This document shows positions 1 through 10,939 of a DNA stretch of 64,000 bases, in pieces. This DNA comes from Pedobacter faecalis (GTDB lineage Bacteria; Bacteroidota; Bacteroidia; Sphingobacteriales; Sphingobacteriaceae). The first letter of the stretch is position 1. The number at the start of each line of letters is the position of its first letter. The position numbers and the translations under genes were made by a program. The notes beneath the pieces were generated by a model. That model saw nothing but the letters and a program-made list of their open reading frames with translations, was not told where the DNA came from and did not search any database. The DNA lies in NCBI RefSeq assembly GCF_030182585.1, contig NZ_JARXOW010000001.1:2170001-2234000 (forward strand), written 5' to 3'.

Positions 1-680
1 ATGATATTTCCTTCTTTGGCCGTGATTTGCGATCATATGCAATCTTTGTCCAAGTTCCGCATTATCGGTTAAAATTGCACCGCCGTCGCCAAAGCATCCT
101 AAATTTTTTGAAGGAAAGAACGAGGTAGTACCGACATGGCCGATCGTTCCAGCAAAACGCCTATCTCCACTTTTGAAAATATACTCTGCCCCCATAGCCT
201 GCGCCGTATCCTCTATTACGGAAATCGAATATTTTTCGGCAAAGGCCATCAGTAGTTCCATATTTGAACATTGCCCAAATAGATGAACCGGGACAATTCC
301 AACAGTTCTTTCAGTTATAAGTCCATCCAGATAGCGGACATCAATTTCAAAAGTATCCTCCCTAACCTCTGCAAACTTAGGTACTAAGCCCAGAAGTGCG
401 ATAACTTCAACTGTAGCTATGTAGGTAAATGCGGGAACTATGACCTCATCTCCGGGTTTGAAACCCAGTCCCATCATAGCTATTTGAAGTGCGTCTGTAC
501 CGTTCGCACAAGTCACAGCAAAATCCACGTTATTGAATTTGCTAAGCTGATCAGCAAATTGTTTAACCTGCGGACCGTTTATGTAAGCCGTTTCCATAAC
601 CGCGTCAAATATCGAAGTATCAATTTCGTCTTTGATTTTAAGATATTGACCTTTCAAATCGACCATCTGAATTGTCTTTA

Positions 681-684
<4 letters not shown>
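1..684 (-). CDS. DegT/DnrJ/EryC1/StrS sugar aminotransferase, 3' part cut by window edge
   Basis: PLP-dependent aminotransferase of the DegT/DnrJ/EryC1 family, which puts an amino group on a keto nucleotide sugar. The first 228 residues are inside the window. Visible family motifs are NGTDALQ near residue 62, FTYIATVE near 89, EDTAQAMGA near 160 and SFFPSKNLG, whose Lys (about 193) should carry PLP. The ATG at 684 overlaps the TGA of the upstream sugar dehydrogenase (ATGA), so the two are probably translationally coupled. A 6-dehydrogenase followed by this aminotransferase recalls the WbpA/WbpE route to 2,3-diamino uronic acid sugars, but the linking enzymes would lie outside the window, so the exact sugar is inference. 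The C-terminal part, roughly 140 residues by family length, is missing. Confidence 0.9.
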
Positions 685-1935
<1,251 letters not shown>

Positions 1936-1946
<11 letters not shown>

Positions 1947-3006
1947 TTTGAGGTATATTTTTATAAATAAAGATTACGGATAAATAGACAACTAAAATTA
2001 TAAAACCTAACATAAATCCAAAGACTCCTCCGGTCAACAGCCCGATTTTTTCTTGCGGAAGAGGTAAAATGGGACTATCTACGATCTGAATTAATGGCTT
2101 CTCCTTAAGTAAAGCCAGCTTAGACATCTCCAGGTTTTTTACGAGCTCGGATAATATCGCTTTGCTAGTTTCTGCGGAAAATTGTGCTCGTTGAAGCGGC
2201 GCAGACCTCTGAACTTGCCTTGTGGGATTTAGGTTTGGCGTGAGGTCCGTGACTTTGACAGCTGAGTAAATTGCACCCTCCATCACTGCCCTCACTGAAT
2301 CTGCCTTGGCCTGAAGGATTAAAACATTGTCTAATGACTTCTTGGTTTTTGTCTGAATATAAAAATCGTTAACATTCTGTACCAGACGATCGTTGAAAAG
2401 CTTCGCAAATCGCTCCTCACGACTTTTAAACATAACTTTGATAATACTAAGTTTCTTATCAGGTTTGGCAACCGATAAATGTTTAGTGTTGATTTCATGA
2501 GTCACTACACCCAATATGCTATCTCGTAAACGATCTTCAAATTTAAGACGATCCACATTTTGACTTTTGAAGACAGCCAAATCAAGAATGTCGTCAGCAT
2601 GATAGATCTCAAGATAATCAATTATCAAAGGTTTCTTGCTCACTGAATCAATCGACATTAGAGTCTTTTGAATCATAGTTCTTGACTTGTACAGTTCAAG
2701 TATATTATCTCCCTGAAATATTCCTCCCCCAGCCTGCCCAATATCAATACCAACTAGCGAAGCCACACCTGCATATTGACCAAGGCCACCACTCGAGGAT
2801 TCCCCGGATTCCAAAACAAAGGTTGTTGTCGCTGTGTACACCGGCATAGTGACCTTTGCTGTTAAAATACCTATGCTGATTCCCAACAATCCCGCCGCTA
2901 ATATTATTGTCCACTTATTGCCGAGAAAACATAGCCATTCTTTCAGTTGCTCAATTAACGTACGAAGAGAAATCTCATCCTTATCGATATTTTGGGTCTT
3001 GGTCAT
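1936..3006 (-). CDS. Wzz/GumC-type polysaccharide chain-length determinant
   Basis: Inner-membrane polysaccharide co-polymerase that sets chain length and links polymerisation to the Wza exporter. 356 residues: cytoplasmic N-terminus, first membrane helix about 33-52 (WTIILAAGLLGISIGILT), a periplasmic domain opening with the Wzz-like stretch PVYTATTTFVLE, and a second helix about 325-347. There is no C-terminal Walker motif or Tyr-rich tail, so it lacks the fused tyrosine kinase of the BY-kinase type. It lies 9 nt after the Wza-like gene and overlaps the next dehydrogenase by 11 nt, so the three are almost certainly co-transcribed. The ATG at 3006 is clear. Family assignment is firm; the polymer it serves is unknown. 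Confidence 0.88.
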
Positions 3007-3015
3007 ATTTCCAAT

Positions 3016-5487
3016 CTATCTTAGCAAACTAACTATTATAGCGCCCATTGAAGCCACAGCAGTAGCCAAACCTACCCAAGCTTGCGCATTCATCCTTTCC
3101 CGTTCAGCCTTTTTCGGCACCAATATCTCAGCCCCCGGCTTAACTTTAGGATAGTTATTAAAAAACAAAAACTTGCTTGCTGCTTCAACCGACCCATTTG
3201 CATACTTAATATATGCTCCTCGCCTAAGAGCACTAGTTGTAAAACCTCCTGCCCCGTTCACATAAGCCTTAAAACTCTTATTAGGCGAATATACTATACT
3301 GTTCGGATTAAGCACCTCACCTGTCACTTTTACAGTCTGCAATTGTCTCGGAACCCGAATGACGTCACCATCTTCAACTATAAGGTCGAATCTCGACTGC
3401 GGCTTCTTAATTATACGCTCCAAATCAATGCCGACTAAATCTGACTGTATCAGCTTAAGCTCGACATCCCGATCCAATGTATCCTTAACACCCGCTTCTT
3501 GAGCACGCTTTAAGTTTAAATATTTTTTATTCTCCTCTTCCTGGTTATTTATGGCGTTCTTGTCCCCCGGATTTACTTTCTCTGCTCCTGGCCTTTTCAG
3601 TGAAGCCCCTTCTATATAAGCGTTAGGCGTTAAACCACCTGCACGCTTAATCATGTCGGAAATGCGTTCGTTCTTATTAGTCACTGTATACACACCAGGA
3701 TACAGAACCTCTCCTTCCAGCTTAACCTGACGCTGCACCTGATATCCGGTAGAGCTTCGTATGGCTACTACATCGAAGGGCTGTAAGATAAACTTGTCAC
3801 CCTGAAGTTTCAGATCCTTATCTACGTTTACGGTGAACACCTCGGCGGTACGGGCTGAAGTAGATGTGGCATCGCTGTTACGAACACGTCTTGAAATTTC
3901 AATGCGGTTAGGTGTAGCTCCTTCACTAAAGCCGCCTGCCATTTGGATCAGTGCTTCCAAACTCATGTTATCGGCATAATCGAAGGTACCAGGTGCTCTC
4001 ACCTCACCTTGTATGCTTACCTTATATTCGTCACGCAGATCGAAGAGCGAAGATATGGTTACCCGGTCTTCCCGCTGAAGTTTGATATCGGCTTCAGTAC
4101 CGGCCAACACTTTGGCTACGTCGAAAGAAATTAAGCTTTGTGTATTATCCGGATTTAATCTGCTGATATAGCCTCTGTTTAAGAAGGCGTCCTCAGTAAG
4201 CCCTTCGGCTTTTTCGATCAGTCCCTTAAGGGTAAGTCCGGCATCAAGCTCAAATTGTCCCGGTCTGAAAACCGCCCCTTCTATAGCAACGCGGTTAGCG
4301 AAGCGATCGAGGATGCGTTCCACCACGAACTTATCTCCGTTTGCAGGAGTATATGTATTGAACTGATCGGCATCTACGTCAGCGATTTTCCGCTCTTTGC
4401 TCGTATTTTGCAATACTTTGATCTTAGCCGTGTAAGCAATATCGGAAAAACCACCAGCGAAGCGGAGGAGGTCAGATAACGTCTCGGTCGATAAAACTTC
4501 AAATAATGCCGGGCGCTTCACTTCGCCTGCCATTTCCACCCGACTTTCATATACCGGGATGTTGATGACATCCTGGTCTTGCAGACGAATATTTCCGCGC
4601 TGCACACCGTTCAGCAGAAAATCGTAGACATCAATAGTAGAAACAACCCTGTTTCCCCGTATCACCTGTATCTTCCTGAAGGATCCGTTAGAATTTGGAC
4701 CGCCTGACGCGTTTAAGGCATTGAAGACGGTGGAAAGGGAAGATAAGGTATAAGTACCTGGCTTTACTACCTCGCCCAACAGGGTTATCTTGATACTCCT
4801 GATGTTACCAAGGTTTATAGCCAGTGTAGTGCGACCGTTTCTTAAAGAAGGGTAGGTACCAGCCATGGCAGACCTGATCTTTGAACTTGCCTGCTCTATG
4901 CTTAAACCGCCTACGGTTACGTTTCCCACATATTGTACCCTAATTACGCCTTCCGGACTAACGCGCAGTTTATAGCTTGCTTCATTATCTCCGCTAAGGT
5001 CAAGGAGGAGCTCATCATCCGGGCCAATCACATAATTGCGCGGCGTTGCCATACGAAGGTTGGGCTCAAACGAGATGTTGCTGTTTGCAAACAGTTGTGA
5101 ACCAAATATTTTAGGCTTCAAATCTTCCAGTACATTCACCCTGGAAACAGAGTCTCTTCTGGAAAGGTTGTTGTCGTTGATTTGCCGGCCCTGGCTGTTT
5201 CCTGATCTTGTTGTATCGGTTAAGCTGGATGAACCGGCACGAATACGAGCCACACGCACGCGAAGTTTTTGGATTTCTTCGGCTTTCATACCCTGAGCCT
5301 GCGCCATCTGCTCCAGTTGGGCATCGTTGTAGCCCACGGATTCTGCACGCTGGATCATTTGCCTGATCTGTGCGTCCGACAGTTCGTCAACCCTCACGGT
5401 TGAGTAATCTGTCTGAGCATACAGCAACGGCGTTGTGAGCACGGTAAATAGAAACAAGAAAACAGAGATAATCTTTCTAAGGTTCAT
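3016..5487 (-). CDS. Wza-type outer-membrane polysaccharide export protein with about six SLBB repeats
   Basis: Outer-membrane channel component for capsule or exopolysaccharide export. 823 residues, about twice the length of E. coli Wza. Signal peptide 1-25 (cut after LLYAQ), a helical stretch 30-85, the polysaccharide export domain about 145-225 (YVIGPDDELLLDLSG), then about six soluble-ligand-binding beta-grasp (SLBB) repeats. Each repeat opens with a phrase like VKPGTY, VFRPGQF, VRAPGTF or VLYPGVY and is followed by an AGG(F/L) turn. A hydrophobic C-terminal helix (AWVGLATAVASMGAIIVSLL) probably forms the outer-membrane segment. Promoter element TATATTTG lies 42 nt upstream of the ATG. 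The 3' third of the gene is visibly more AT-rich than the 5' two thirds. Confidence 0.9.
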   Translation of the reverse strand: MNLRKIISVFLFLFTVLTTPLLYAQTDYSTVRVDELSDAQIRQMIQRAESVGYNDAQLEQMAQAQGMKAEEIQKLRVRVARIRAGSSSLTDTTRSGNSQGRQINDNNLSRRDSVSRVNVLEDLKPKIFGSQLFANSNISFEPNLRMATPRNYVIGPDDELLLDLSGDNEASYKLRVSPEGVIRVQYVGNVTVGGLSIEQASSKIRSAMAGTYPSLRNGRTTLAINLGNIRSIKITLLGEVVKPGTYTLSSLSTVFNALNASGGPNSNGSFRKIQVIRGNRVVSTIDVYDFLLNGVQRGNIRLQDQDVINIPVYESRVEMAGEVKRPALFEVLSTETLSDLLRFAGGFSDIAYTAKIKVLQNTSKERKIADVDADQFNTYTPANGDKFVVERILDRFANRVAIEGAVFRPGQFELDAGLTLKGLIEKAEGLTEDAFLNRGYISRLNPDNTQSLISFDVAKVLAGTEADIKLQREDRVTISSLFDLRDEYKVSIQGEVRAPGTFDYADNMSLEALIQMAGGFSEGATPNRIEISRRVRNSDATSTSARTAEVFTVNVDKDLKLQGDKFILQPFDVVAIRSSTGYQVQRQVKLEGEVLYPGVYTVTNKNERISDMIKRAGGLTPNAYIEGASLKRPGAEKVNPGDKNAINNQEEENKKYLNLKRAQEAGVKDTLDRDVELKLIQSDLVGIDLERIIKKPQSRFDLIVEDGDVIRVPRQLQTVKVTGEVLNPNSIVYSPNKSFKAYVNGAGGFTTSALRRGAYIKYANGSVEAASKFLFFNNYPKVKPGAEILVPKKAERERMNAQAWVGLATAVASMGAIIVSLLR

Positions 5488-5528
5488 ATTTATTTGGAGA
5501 GTCGATGGTCAGTTTTAGAGATTGGCTG

Positions 5529-5536
5529 CAAATATA
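5529..5536 (-). promoter_or_regulatory. Bacteroidota -7 element for the wza-like operon
   Basis: On the minus strand this reads TATATTTG, an exact match to the Bacteroidota -7 consensus TAnnTTTG. It sits between the stop of the barrel gene (5543) and the ATG of the exporter gene (5487), predicting a leader of about 35 nt. The -33 box is poor (TTTA at about 21 nt spacing). It would let wza-wzz-dehydrogenase-aminotransferase be transcribed independently of gmd. Confidence 0.5.
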
Positions 5537-5542
5537 TTAAAG

Positions 5543-6238
5543 TTATCTATTATTCCCTAAATGAATCTGGATACCGATAGTGACCGGATTAAGCAGGAAT
5601 TCAGACTTTCTATAGTTGTTGACGGTCTTGGTATTGTTAACGTCGCGGCTAACAGTTTCCTGCTTCTCATGAAAGATAAAGAAGTCGATATTCGATTCTG
5701 CAAAGACCGACACCATACTTACAGGATTGATCTTGAAGCCTAACAGCGGTGAGAGCAACAAACCCGATTTTGTGGCTTCAACCGCATCGGCAGAAACTTC
5801 CCTCGCCTGCGCATCTATAAGCGGATTGGTAGACATCAGTTGCCCATCGAACTTGTTCAGCCGGTATCCCATATCGAAACCAAAATAAGGCTGAAAACGG
5901 GAAAAGCTGAGGTTCTTTTCGAAACCGAGTTTAAAGACGTAGTCTGTTACCGTTCCGTTGGCCTCTTCGCAATCCGCACAGTCATTAATTAACCGGATGC
6001 CGGTTTTTATATAATTTCCGTTAATACGGTAGCTGAACTGATTGTCGTTAAATTTAAGGATCCCTCCTTTAAACCAGGAATTACTGAAACGCTCGGCGTT
6101 CTTTTGGCTTAGGATTTTAGGCATTTGCCTAACGCTAAAAGCCTTAACAGCGATGGTGTAATTGAATTCGTCGTTCATCTGGGCAGAGACTGAATAGACG
6201 GAGAGCGTTAATAATAGAAGAAGTAAAGTTTTTTTCAT
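5543..6238 (-). CDS. Small outer-membrane beta-barrel protein of the polysaccharide locus
   Basis: Family not recognised. 231 residues from the ATG at 6238; an upstream in-frame TTG (6247) is less likely because the ATG starts a textbook signal peptide (MKKTLLLLLLTLSVYSVSAQ). The mature part is rich in alternating hydrophobic/polar strands and ends in an aromatic-containing final strand (PVTIGIQIHLGNNR), typical of 8-10-stranded outer-membrane barrels. A pair of Cys in NDCADCEEANG could form a disulfide. It lies between the broken sugar dehydrogenase and the Wza-type exporter, so a role in envelope or polysaccharide secretion is a guess from context only. Confidence 0.7.
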   Translation of the reverse strand: MKKTLLLLLLTLSVYSVSAQMNDEFNYTIAVKAFSVRQMPKILSQKNAERFSNSWFKGGILKFNDNQFSYRINGNYIKTGIRLINDCADCEEANGTVTDYVFKLGFEKNLSFSRFQPYFGFDMGYRLNKFDGQLMSTNPLIDAQAREVSADAVEATKSGLLLSPLLGFKINPVSMVSVFAESNIDFFIFHEKQETVSRDVNNTKTVNNYRKSEFLLNPVTIGIQIHLGNNR

Positions 6239-6322
6239 ACACCCCAATTATTAATGTAGTTAAAGCTAATCATAAATAATTGAAATTTTATGATCGCCCA
6301 TCCTTAGCATGAATGATGCCAA

Positions 6323-7603
6323 CTATAGGCGGGCGTCGACAAACTTTCTGTCGATGCAGGATTTCGTGTCAAAGATAATTGCGCCGCCTTTATGCCAAAC
6401 TTCATAATCGAGCGTCTTAAACTCTTCGTGGGCTACTGCAACGATGATTGCACGATAATTTCCAAGGGTTGCACGATCAAGTAATTTTATGCTGTACTCT
6501 TTAAATACTTCATCTTAATCTGCCCATGGATCGTATACATCTACTTCCGTACCGTACTGTTTCAATTCAGTATATATATCAATAACCCGTGTATTCCGGA
6601 TATCCGGACAGTTTTCTTTGAAAGCGAATCCGAGAATCAGCGCCCGCTCCTGCCCGGGAATGTAACCACGCGCTGTTATCATCTTGACGACTTTTGATGC
6701 CACGAATAGTCCCATGTTTTCATTTACCCGCCTGCCTGAGAGGATCACTTCCGGCTCGTAACCAAGGGCTTTTGACTTGTGCACAAGATAGTAGGGATCT
6801 ACGCCAATGCAATGCCCGCCTACCAGGCCAGGCCGGTATTTCAGGAAATTCCACTTAGTCGCCGCAGCATCGAGCACATCGGAGGTGTCTATGCCCAGGC
6901 GGTCGAAAATAAGCGCCAGTTCATTGACAAATGATATATTCAAATCGCGCTGGGCATTTTCAACGGCTTTTGAGGCTTCTGCAACTTTGATACTTGGCGC
7001 TTTATGTGTACCGGCCTCAATAACGCTTGCATAGATTTCGTCAATACGATCTGCTATTTCTGCGGTAGATCCTGAGGTTACTTTTATAATTTTTGTAAGT
7101 GTGTTGACTTTATCTCCCGGGTTAATCCGTTCAGGGGAGTATCCGCAAAAGAAATCTGTATTATAAGTAAGTCCGGAGACGGTAGCCAATACCGGCACAC
7201 ATTCTTCTTCGGTACAGCCGGGGTAAACGGTTGATTCGTAAACGACGATATCGCCTTTGGCTATTACCTTGCCCAACATCTCCGTAGCGTTGAGAAGCGG
7301 ACCAAGATCAGGCGCCTTAAATTCATCTACGGGTGTAGGGACCGTAACTATGTAAAAGTTTGATCCCTGCAGATCGGAAAGCTCTGCGCTTAGTGTTAGG
7401 CCATGCTCATCGCCCTTAGCGGAAAGCAACTCGGAAAGTTCGCCTATATCCGCCTCGCAGGTTCTGTCACGACCTTCCAGCAGTTCCGTTACCCGCGACT
7501 GGTCAATATCAAAACCGACTACAGGATATTTCTTCGCAAAGGCCACAGCCAATGGTAAACCTACATAGCCCAGGCCAATGACAGCAATGTTCACCTCAGC
7601 CAT
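6323..7603 (-). pseudogene. UDP-sugar 6-dehydrogenase, second copy interrupted by an in-frame TAA
   Basis: Same family as the gene at 681-1946 and clearly similar over its whole length. The first 362 codons are intact: GLGYVG Rossmann motif, [25 protein letters not shown], and the catalytic Cys in [11 protein letters not shown]. Right after YDPWAD an in-frame TAA (6515-6517) ends the frame. Beyond it the same frame continues for 63 recognisable residues (DEVFKEYSIKLLDR ... FDTKSCIDRKFVDARL) to a natural TAG at 6323-6325. There is no frameshift: one base change (for example from AAA, CAA or GAA) explains it. The lost part is the end of the C-terminal UDP-binding domain, so the product is probably inactive unless the stop is read through or is a sequencing error. 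It lies 11 nt downstream of gmd. Confidence 0.85.
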
Positions 7604-7614
7604 GCGCTTCCGCC

Positions 7615-8751
7615 TTACTCAAAATAATTTAGCGTGCGGAAACCACCTAGTTTTAGATGCTCGTCTTTCTTCATCAGTTGCAGATCTGCACTGACCATGT
7701 CTTTCACAAGTGCTGGCAGGTCGTATTTTGGTTTCCATCCCAACTTGGTGTTCGCCTTGGTCGGGTCGCCCAGTAGCAAGTCTACCTCTGTAGGCCTGTA
7801 ATATCGCTCATCCACCTGCACAACCACCGTTCCCGGTTTGAGGTTGGTATCGTTAAGACCGAGTGACTTAACCAACTCCTGATCAACATCTATGATCACG
7901 CCTCTTTCGTGCGCGTCTTTTCCACTGAACTCGATTTCTATACCAAGTTCAGCAAAGGCCATTTTGACGAAGTCACGCACAGTAGTAGTGATTCCTGTGG
8001 CAATAACATAGTCTTCAGGGCTTTCCTGCTGAAGGATCAGCCACATGGCCTCGATATAATCTTTAGCATGACCCCAGTCGCGCTGTGCTGAGAGGTTACC
8101 CAGATATAAGCAGTTTTGCAGGCCTAAAGCAATCTTTGCTGCAGCACGGGTGATTTTCCGGGTTACAAAGGTTTCTCCGCGAAGCGGGCTTTCGTGATTG
8201 AAAAGGATTCCGTTACAAGCATACATATTATAGGCCTCCCTATAGTTGACCGTAATCCAGTATGCATACATTTTGGCTACGGCGTATGGCGACCTAGGAT
8301 AAAAGGGTGTTGTTTCGCTCTGAGGAACGGCTTGAACCAGGCCGTAAAGTTCTGACGTAGACGCCTGGTAGATCTTTGTCTTTTTTTCCATACCCAAAAT
8401 GCGGATGGCTTCTAAAAGGCGCAACGTTCCGATACCGTCAGCATTGGCGGTATATTCCGGCATTTCAAAGCTCACGTGAACGTGGCTCATTGCGGCAAGG
8501 TTATATATCTCGTCAGGCTGTGTTTCCTGGATAATCCGGATCAGGTTGGTAGAATCGGTAAGATCGCCAAAATGTAGTTTAAAGTTTACCCCTGCTTCGT
8601 GCTGGTCGTGATACAGGTGGTCTACCCGGTCGGTATTAAACAAGGAAGACCGGCGTTTAAGGCCGTGAACAAAATATCCTTTTTTTAGTAAGAATTCTGC
8701 AAGGTAAGCACCGTCTTGTCCGGTTACTCCAGTGATTAAGGCAACTTTCAT
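7615..8751 (-). CDS. gmd: GDP-mannose 4,6-dehydratase
   Basis: Converts GDP-D-mannose to GDP-4-keto-6-deoxy-D-mannose, the first step to GDP-L-fucose, GDP-D-rhamnose or GDP-perosamine. 378 residues, close to the usual length. Seen: NADP-binding [12 protein letters not shown] at residues 8-19; ASTSELYG with the catalytic Ser/Glu; [12 protein letters not shown] with catalytic Tyr and Lys; [19 protein letters not shown]. These segments match the E. coli Gmd family almost word for word. First gene of the leftward polysaccharide transcription unit, with a good -7 element just upstream. No GDP-fucose synthase (fcl) follows here, so which GDP-deoxysugar is made cannot be told from this window. Confidence 0.97.
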   Translation of the reverse strand: MKVALITGVTGQDGAYLAEFLLKKGYFVHGLKRRSSLFNTDRVDHLYHDQHEAGVNFKLHFGDLTDSTNLIRIIQETQPDEIYNLAAMSHVHVSFEMPEYTANADGIGTLRLLEAIRILGMEKKTKIYQASTSELYGLVQAVPQSETTPFYPRSPYAVAKMYAYWITVNYREAYNMYACNGILFNHESPLRGETFVTRKITRAAAKIALGLQNCLYLGNLSAQRDWGHAKDYIEAMWLILQQESPEDYVIATGITTTVRDFVKMAFAELGIEIEFSGKDAHERGVIIDVDQELVKSLGLNDTNLKPGTVVVQVDERYYRPTEVDLLLGDPTKANTKLGWKPKYDLPALVKDMVSADLQLMKKDEHLKLGGFRTLNYFE

Positions 8752-8773
8752 ATTCTGTTTACAATATCAGGCT

Positions 8774-8781
8774 CAAACATA
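8774..8781 (-). promoter_or_regulatory. -7 element upstream of gmd
   Basis: Minus-strand TATGTTTG, an exact TAnnTTTG match, with a T-rich -33 region (TTTTT at 18 nt spacing, lacking the G). The predicted leader is about 16 nt before the gmd ATG. Confidence 0.45.
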
Positions 8782-8809
8782 CGGAATTATTCGATTGTGA
8801 AAAATCTCA

Positions 8810-8980
8810 CTATTCGTTACTTTTTTTTCCGATCCATACATACCGGTTTGTTGTACATTTAGGACACCAATATATACGGATAGGCAGAAAGCCTAAAATG
8901 TGTTTAAGTACAAATCCACGCGGAACTTGGTAGTGAAACACCGTTTGGCATTTCCTGCACTTGTGATCCTGATAACCCAT
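8810..8980 (-). CDS. 56-residue zinc-ribbon protein
   Basis: Small open frame from ATG at 8980 to TAG at 8810-8812 in the spacer between gmd and the peptidase gene. The product has two CxxC knuckles, C8-R-K-C11 and C39-P-K-C42, spaced as in a zinc ribbon. Between them is a mixed basic/hydrophobic loop (HYQVPRGFVLKHILGFLPIRI) and an aromatic C-terminus (YVWIG). Such mini zinc ribbons bind one Zn(II), but partner and function are unknown. Support for a real gene is the paired knuckles and the fit to an otherwise empty spacer. No strong promoter is seen; CATATTTG lies about 45 nt upstream with one mismatch to consensus. Confidence 0.65.
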   Translation of the reverse strand: MGYQDHKCRKCQTVFHYQVPRGFVLKHILGFLPIRIYWCPKCTTNRYVWIGKKSNE

Positions 8981-9105
8981 TAAGAAAATTAGCTCGTTTA
9001 CGTTTAGTTGGCCTAGTCAAGCAAATATGATGCTAAATCTTAAACGCGCAGTAAAAGTCAGCTACTTTTAACCTCAAAATACCCGATTATAGTGATCTTT
9101 TTACA

Positions 9106-9113
9106 TAAATTTG
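9106..9113 (+). promoter_or_regulatory. -7 element upstream of the M24 peptidase gene
   Basis: TAAATTTG matches TAnnTTTG exactly and ends 26 nt before the ATG at 9140. It lies downstream of the alternative GTG at 9092, which argues for the 9140 start. The -33 box is not convincing. Confidence 0.45.
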
Positions 9114-9139
9114 CTCACACACCTAAAATATCCGATGCT

Positions 9140-10939
9140 ATGGAAAGACTAAGACAACTACGTGAACAAATGAGTGCAGATGGCGTAAAGGCCTATATTA
9201 TTCCTTCGGCAGACCCGCATATGAGTGAATATTTGCCCGATCACTACAAGTCTATTCCGTATATCTCGGGCTTTTCCGGCTCGGCGGGTACTCTGGTTGT
9301 TACGCACGACTTCGCAGGGCTGTGGACGGACTTCCGGTATTTTGAACAGGCGGAAGAACAATTGGCCGGAAGTGGTTTTGAACTGGTGAAACAAAAGGTG
9401 CAGCATGCGCCAGAATATATCCAGTGGCTGTGCGATACACTGCAAAAGGGCGATATCGTGGCTTGTGATGAAAATCTGCTGTCTGTGCTTCTTGGCGATT
9501 TACTTAGTCAGCAGCTTTCCCGAAAGGGTCTCGAGCTTCAGCACCATGATTACATAAGTGCTGTGTGGGGCAATAGACCCGGGTTGCCTGAAGGCACGGC
9601 CTATTTGGTTGACGATGCTTATATCGGTCAAACAGTTGCTTCTAAACTGACTGCTATTCGCGAAGCGATTGCCAGGCTGGGTGCCGACCAGCATCTGATT
9701 TCGTCGCTGGACGACCTGGCATGGACATTCAACATACGTGGTAACGACGTTAGCTACAACCCTGTGGTAATGGGTTTTGCGCTGATCAATCAGGACCACG
9801 CGAAACTCTTCATCGGCGAAGGTAAACTTTCTGAGGTTGACAAGAAATCATTACTGACATCCGGCGTGGAAGTATTCGGCTATGAAGAAGTTTGGGAAGC
9901 TATTAAACACATTCCGGAGCACAGCCTGGTGCTCATCGATCCGAAGCGCAGTTGCCTGGCGCTTACCAAACTTTTGCCTGTCACAGCGAGAATTATCAAA
10001 GACACCAACCCGTCTACCTATCTTAAAGCAGTAAAGAACGAAACAGAATTAATCAATACCCGGTCGGCCATGTTAAAGGATGGTGTGGCGCTGACCAAAT
10101 TTTTTAAATGGTTATCTGAAACGGTAGGCAAAGAACGGGTTACGGAACTGTCTGCCGCTGCTAAACTACATAGCTTTCGCACTGAGCAGCCTGGTTTTTT
10201 GGGCGACAGCTTTAATACCATTAGCGCATACCGTGCACACGGCGCCTTACCTCATTATGGCCCGACACCGGAAAGTGATGTAGAGGTAAGGCCAGAGGGT
10301 TTATTCCTTGTTGATTCAGGAGGTCAGTACCGCTACGGCACCACGGATGTTACCCGCACCCTCCCCATGGGGAATAACACAGAAGAAGAGCGTACCGACT
10401 ATACACTTGTGCTTAAGGGAATGATCGATGGATGTAAGGTGCGCTTCCCGAAAGGGACCTTCGGTTACCAGATCGATGCCATTGCCAGAAAGCCGCTTTG
10501 GGACCATGCCATCAACTACGGACACGGGACCGGCCACGGGGTAGGTTACTTTTTAAATGTCCATGAAGGTCCGCACGTGTTTAATGCTACGGCTACGGCT
10601 ATTGCCATAGAACCGGGCATGATCACATCGATAGAACCTGGTATTTACCGCCCGGGTAAACACGGGATCAGAATTGAAAACCTGGTAAACACGGTGACTG
10701 ACGTGAGCAATGAGTTTGGTGATTTCTATGCTTTTGAATGCCTGACTTTAGCGCCCATAAGTACGCGGATTGTAAGAAAAGAGATAATGTCGCCGGCGCA
10801 GATCGAATGGTTAAACAGCTATAACGCAATGGTGTTTGAGCGGTTGAGCCCATTCCTGAACGAGGACGAGGTTACCTGGCTGAAAGACGAGACTAAAGCG
10901 ATCGGTCGAGATGGGTATAGCCCCCGTCAACATACGTAA
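9140..10939 (+). CDS. Xaa-Pro aminopeptidase, M24B family
   Basis: Cytosolic two-metal aminopeptidase that removes an N-terminal residue preceding proline. 599 residues from the ATG at 9140, giving the usual MERLRQLREQM start; the frame extends upstream only through a GTG at 9092. Two N-terminal creatinase-like domains (SADPHMSEYLPDHY; WTFNIRGNDVSYNPV) precede the pita-bread catalytic domain. Metal ligands seen: two Asp in DSGGQYRYGTTDVTRT, His in GHGTGHGVGYFLNVHEGP, Glu in SIEPGIYRPGKHGIRIENLV. The last 47 bases overlap the 3' end of the convergent SDR gene, so the C-terminal tail (GRDGYSPRQHT) is encoded opposite coding DNA. No neighbour suggests a special role. Confidence 0.95.
   Translation: MERLRQLREQMSADGVKAYIIPSADPHMSEYLPDHYKSIPYISGFSGSAGTLVVTHDFAGLWTDFRYFEQAEEQLAGSGFELVKQKVQHAPEYIQWLCDTLQKGDIVACDENLLSVLLGDLLSQQLSRKGLELQHHDYISAVWGNRPGLPEGTAYLVDDAYIGQTVASKLTAIREAIARLGADQHLISSLDDLAWTFNIRGNDVSYNPVVMGFALINQDHAKLFIGEGKLSEVDKKSLLTSGVEVFGYEEVWEAIKHIPEHSLVLIDPKRSCLALTKLLPVTARIIKDTNPSTYLKAVKNETELINTRSAMLKDGVALTKFFKWLSETVGKERVTELSAAAKLHSFRTEQPGFLGDSFNTISAYRAHGALPHYGPTPESDVEVRPEGLFLVDSGGQYRYGTTDVTRTLPMGNNTEEERTDYTLVLKGMIDGCKVRFPKGTFGYQIDAIARKPLWDHAINYGHGTGHGVGYFLNVHEGPHVFNATATAIAIEPGMITSIEPGIYRPGKHGIRIENLVNTVTDVSNEFGDFYAFECLTLAPISTRIVRKEIMSPAQIEWLNSYNAMVFERLSPFLNEDEVTWLKDETKAIGRDGYSPRQHT

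Noticed and set aside
9092..9139. GTG start and 16-residue extension of the M24 peptidase
   Set aside because: It lies before the predicted -7 element and adds residues untypical for the family.
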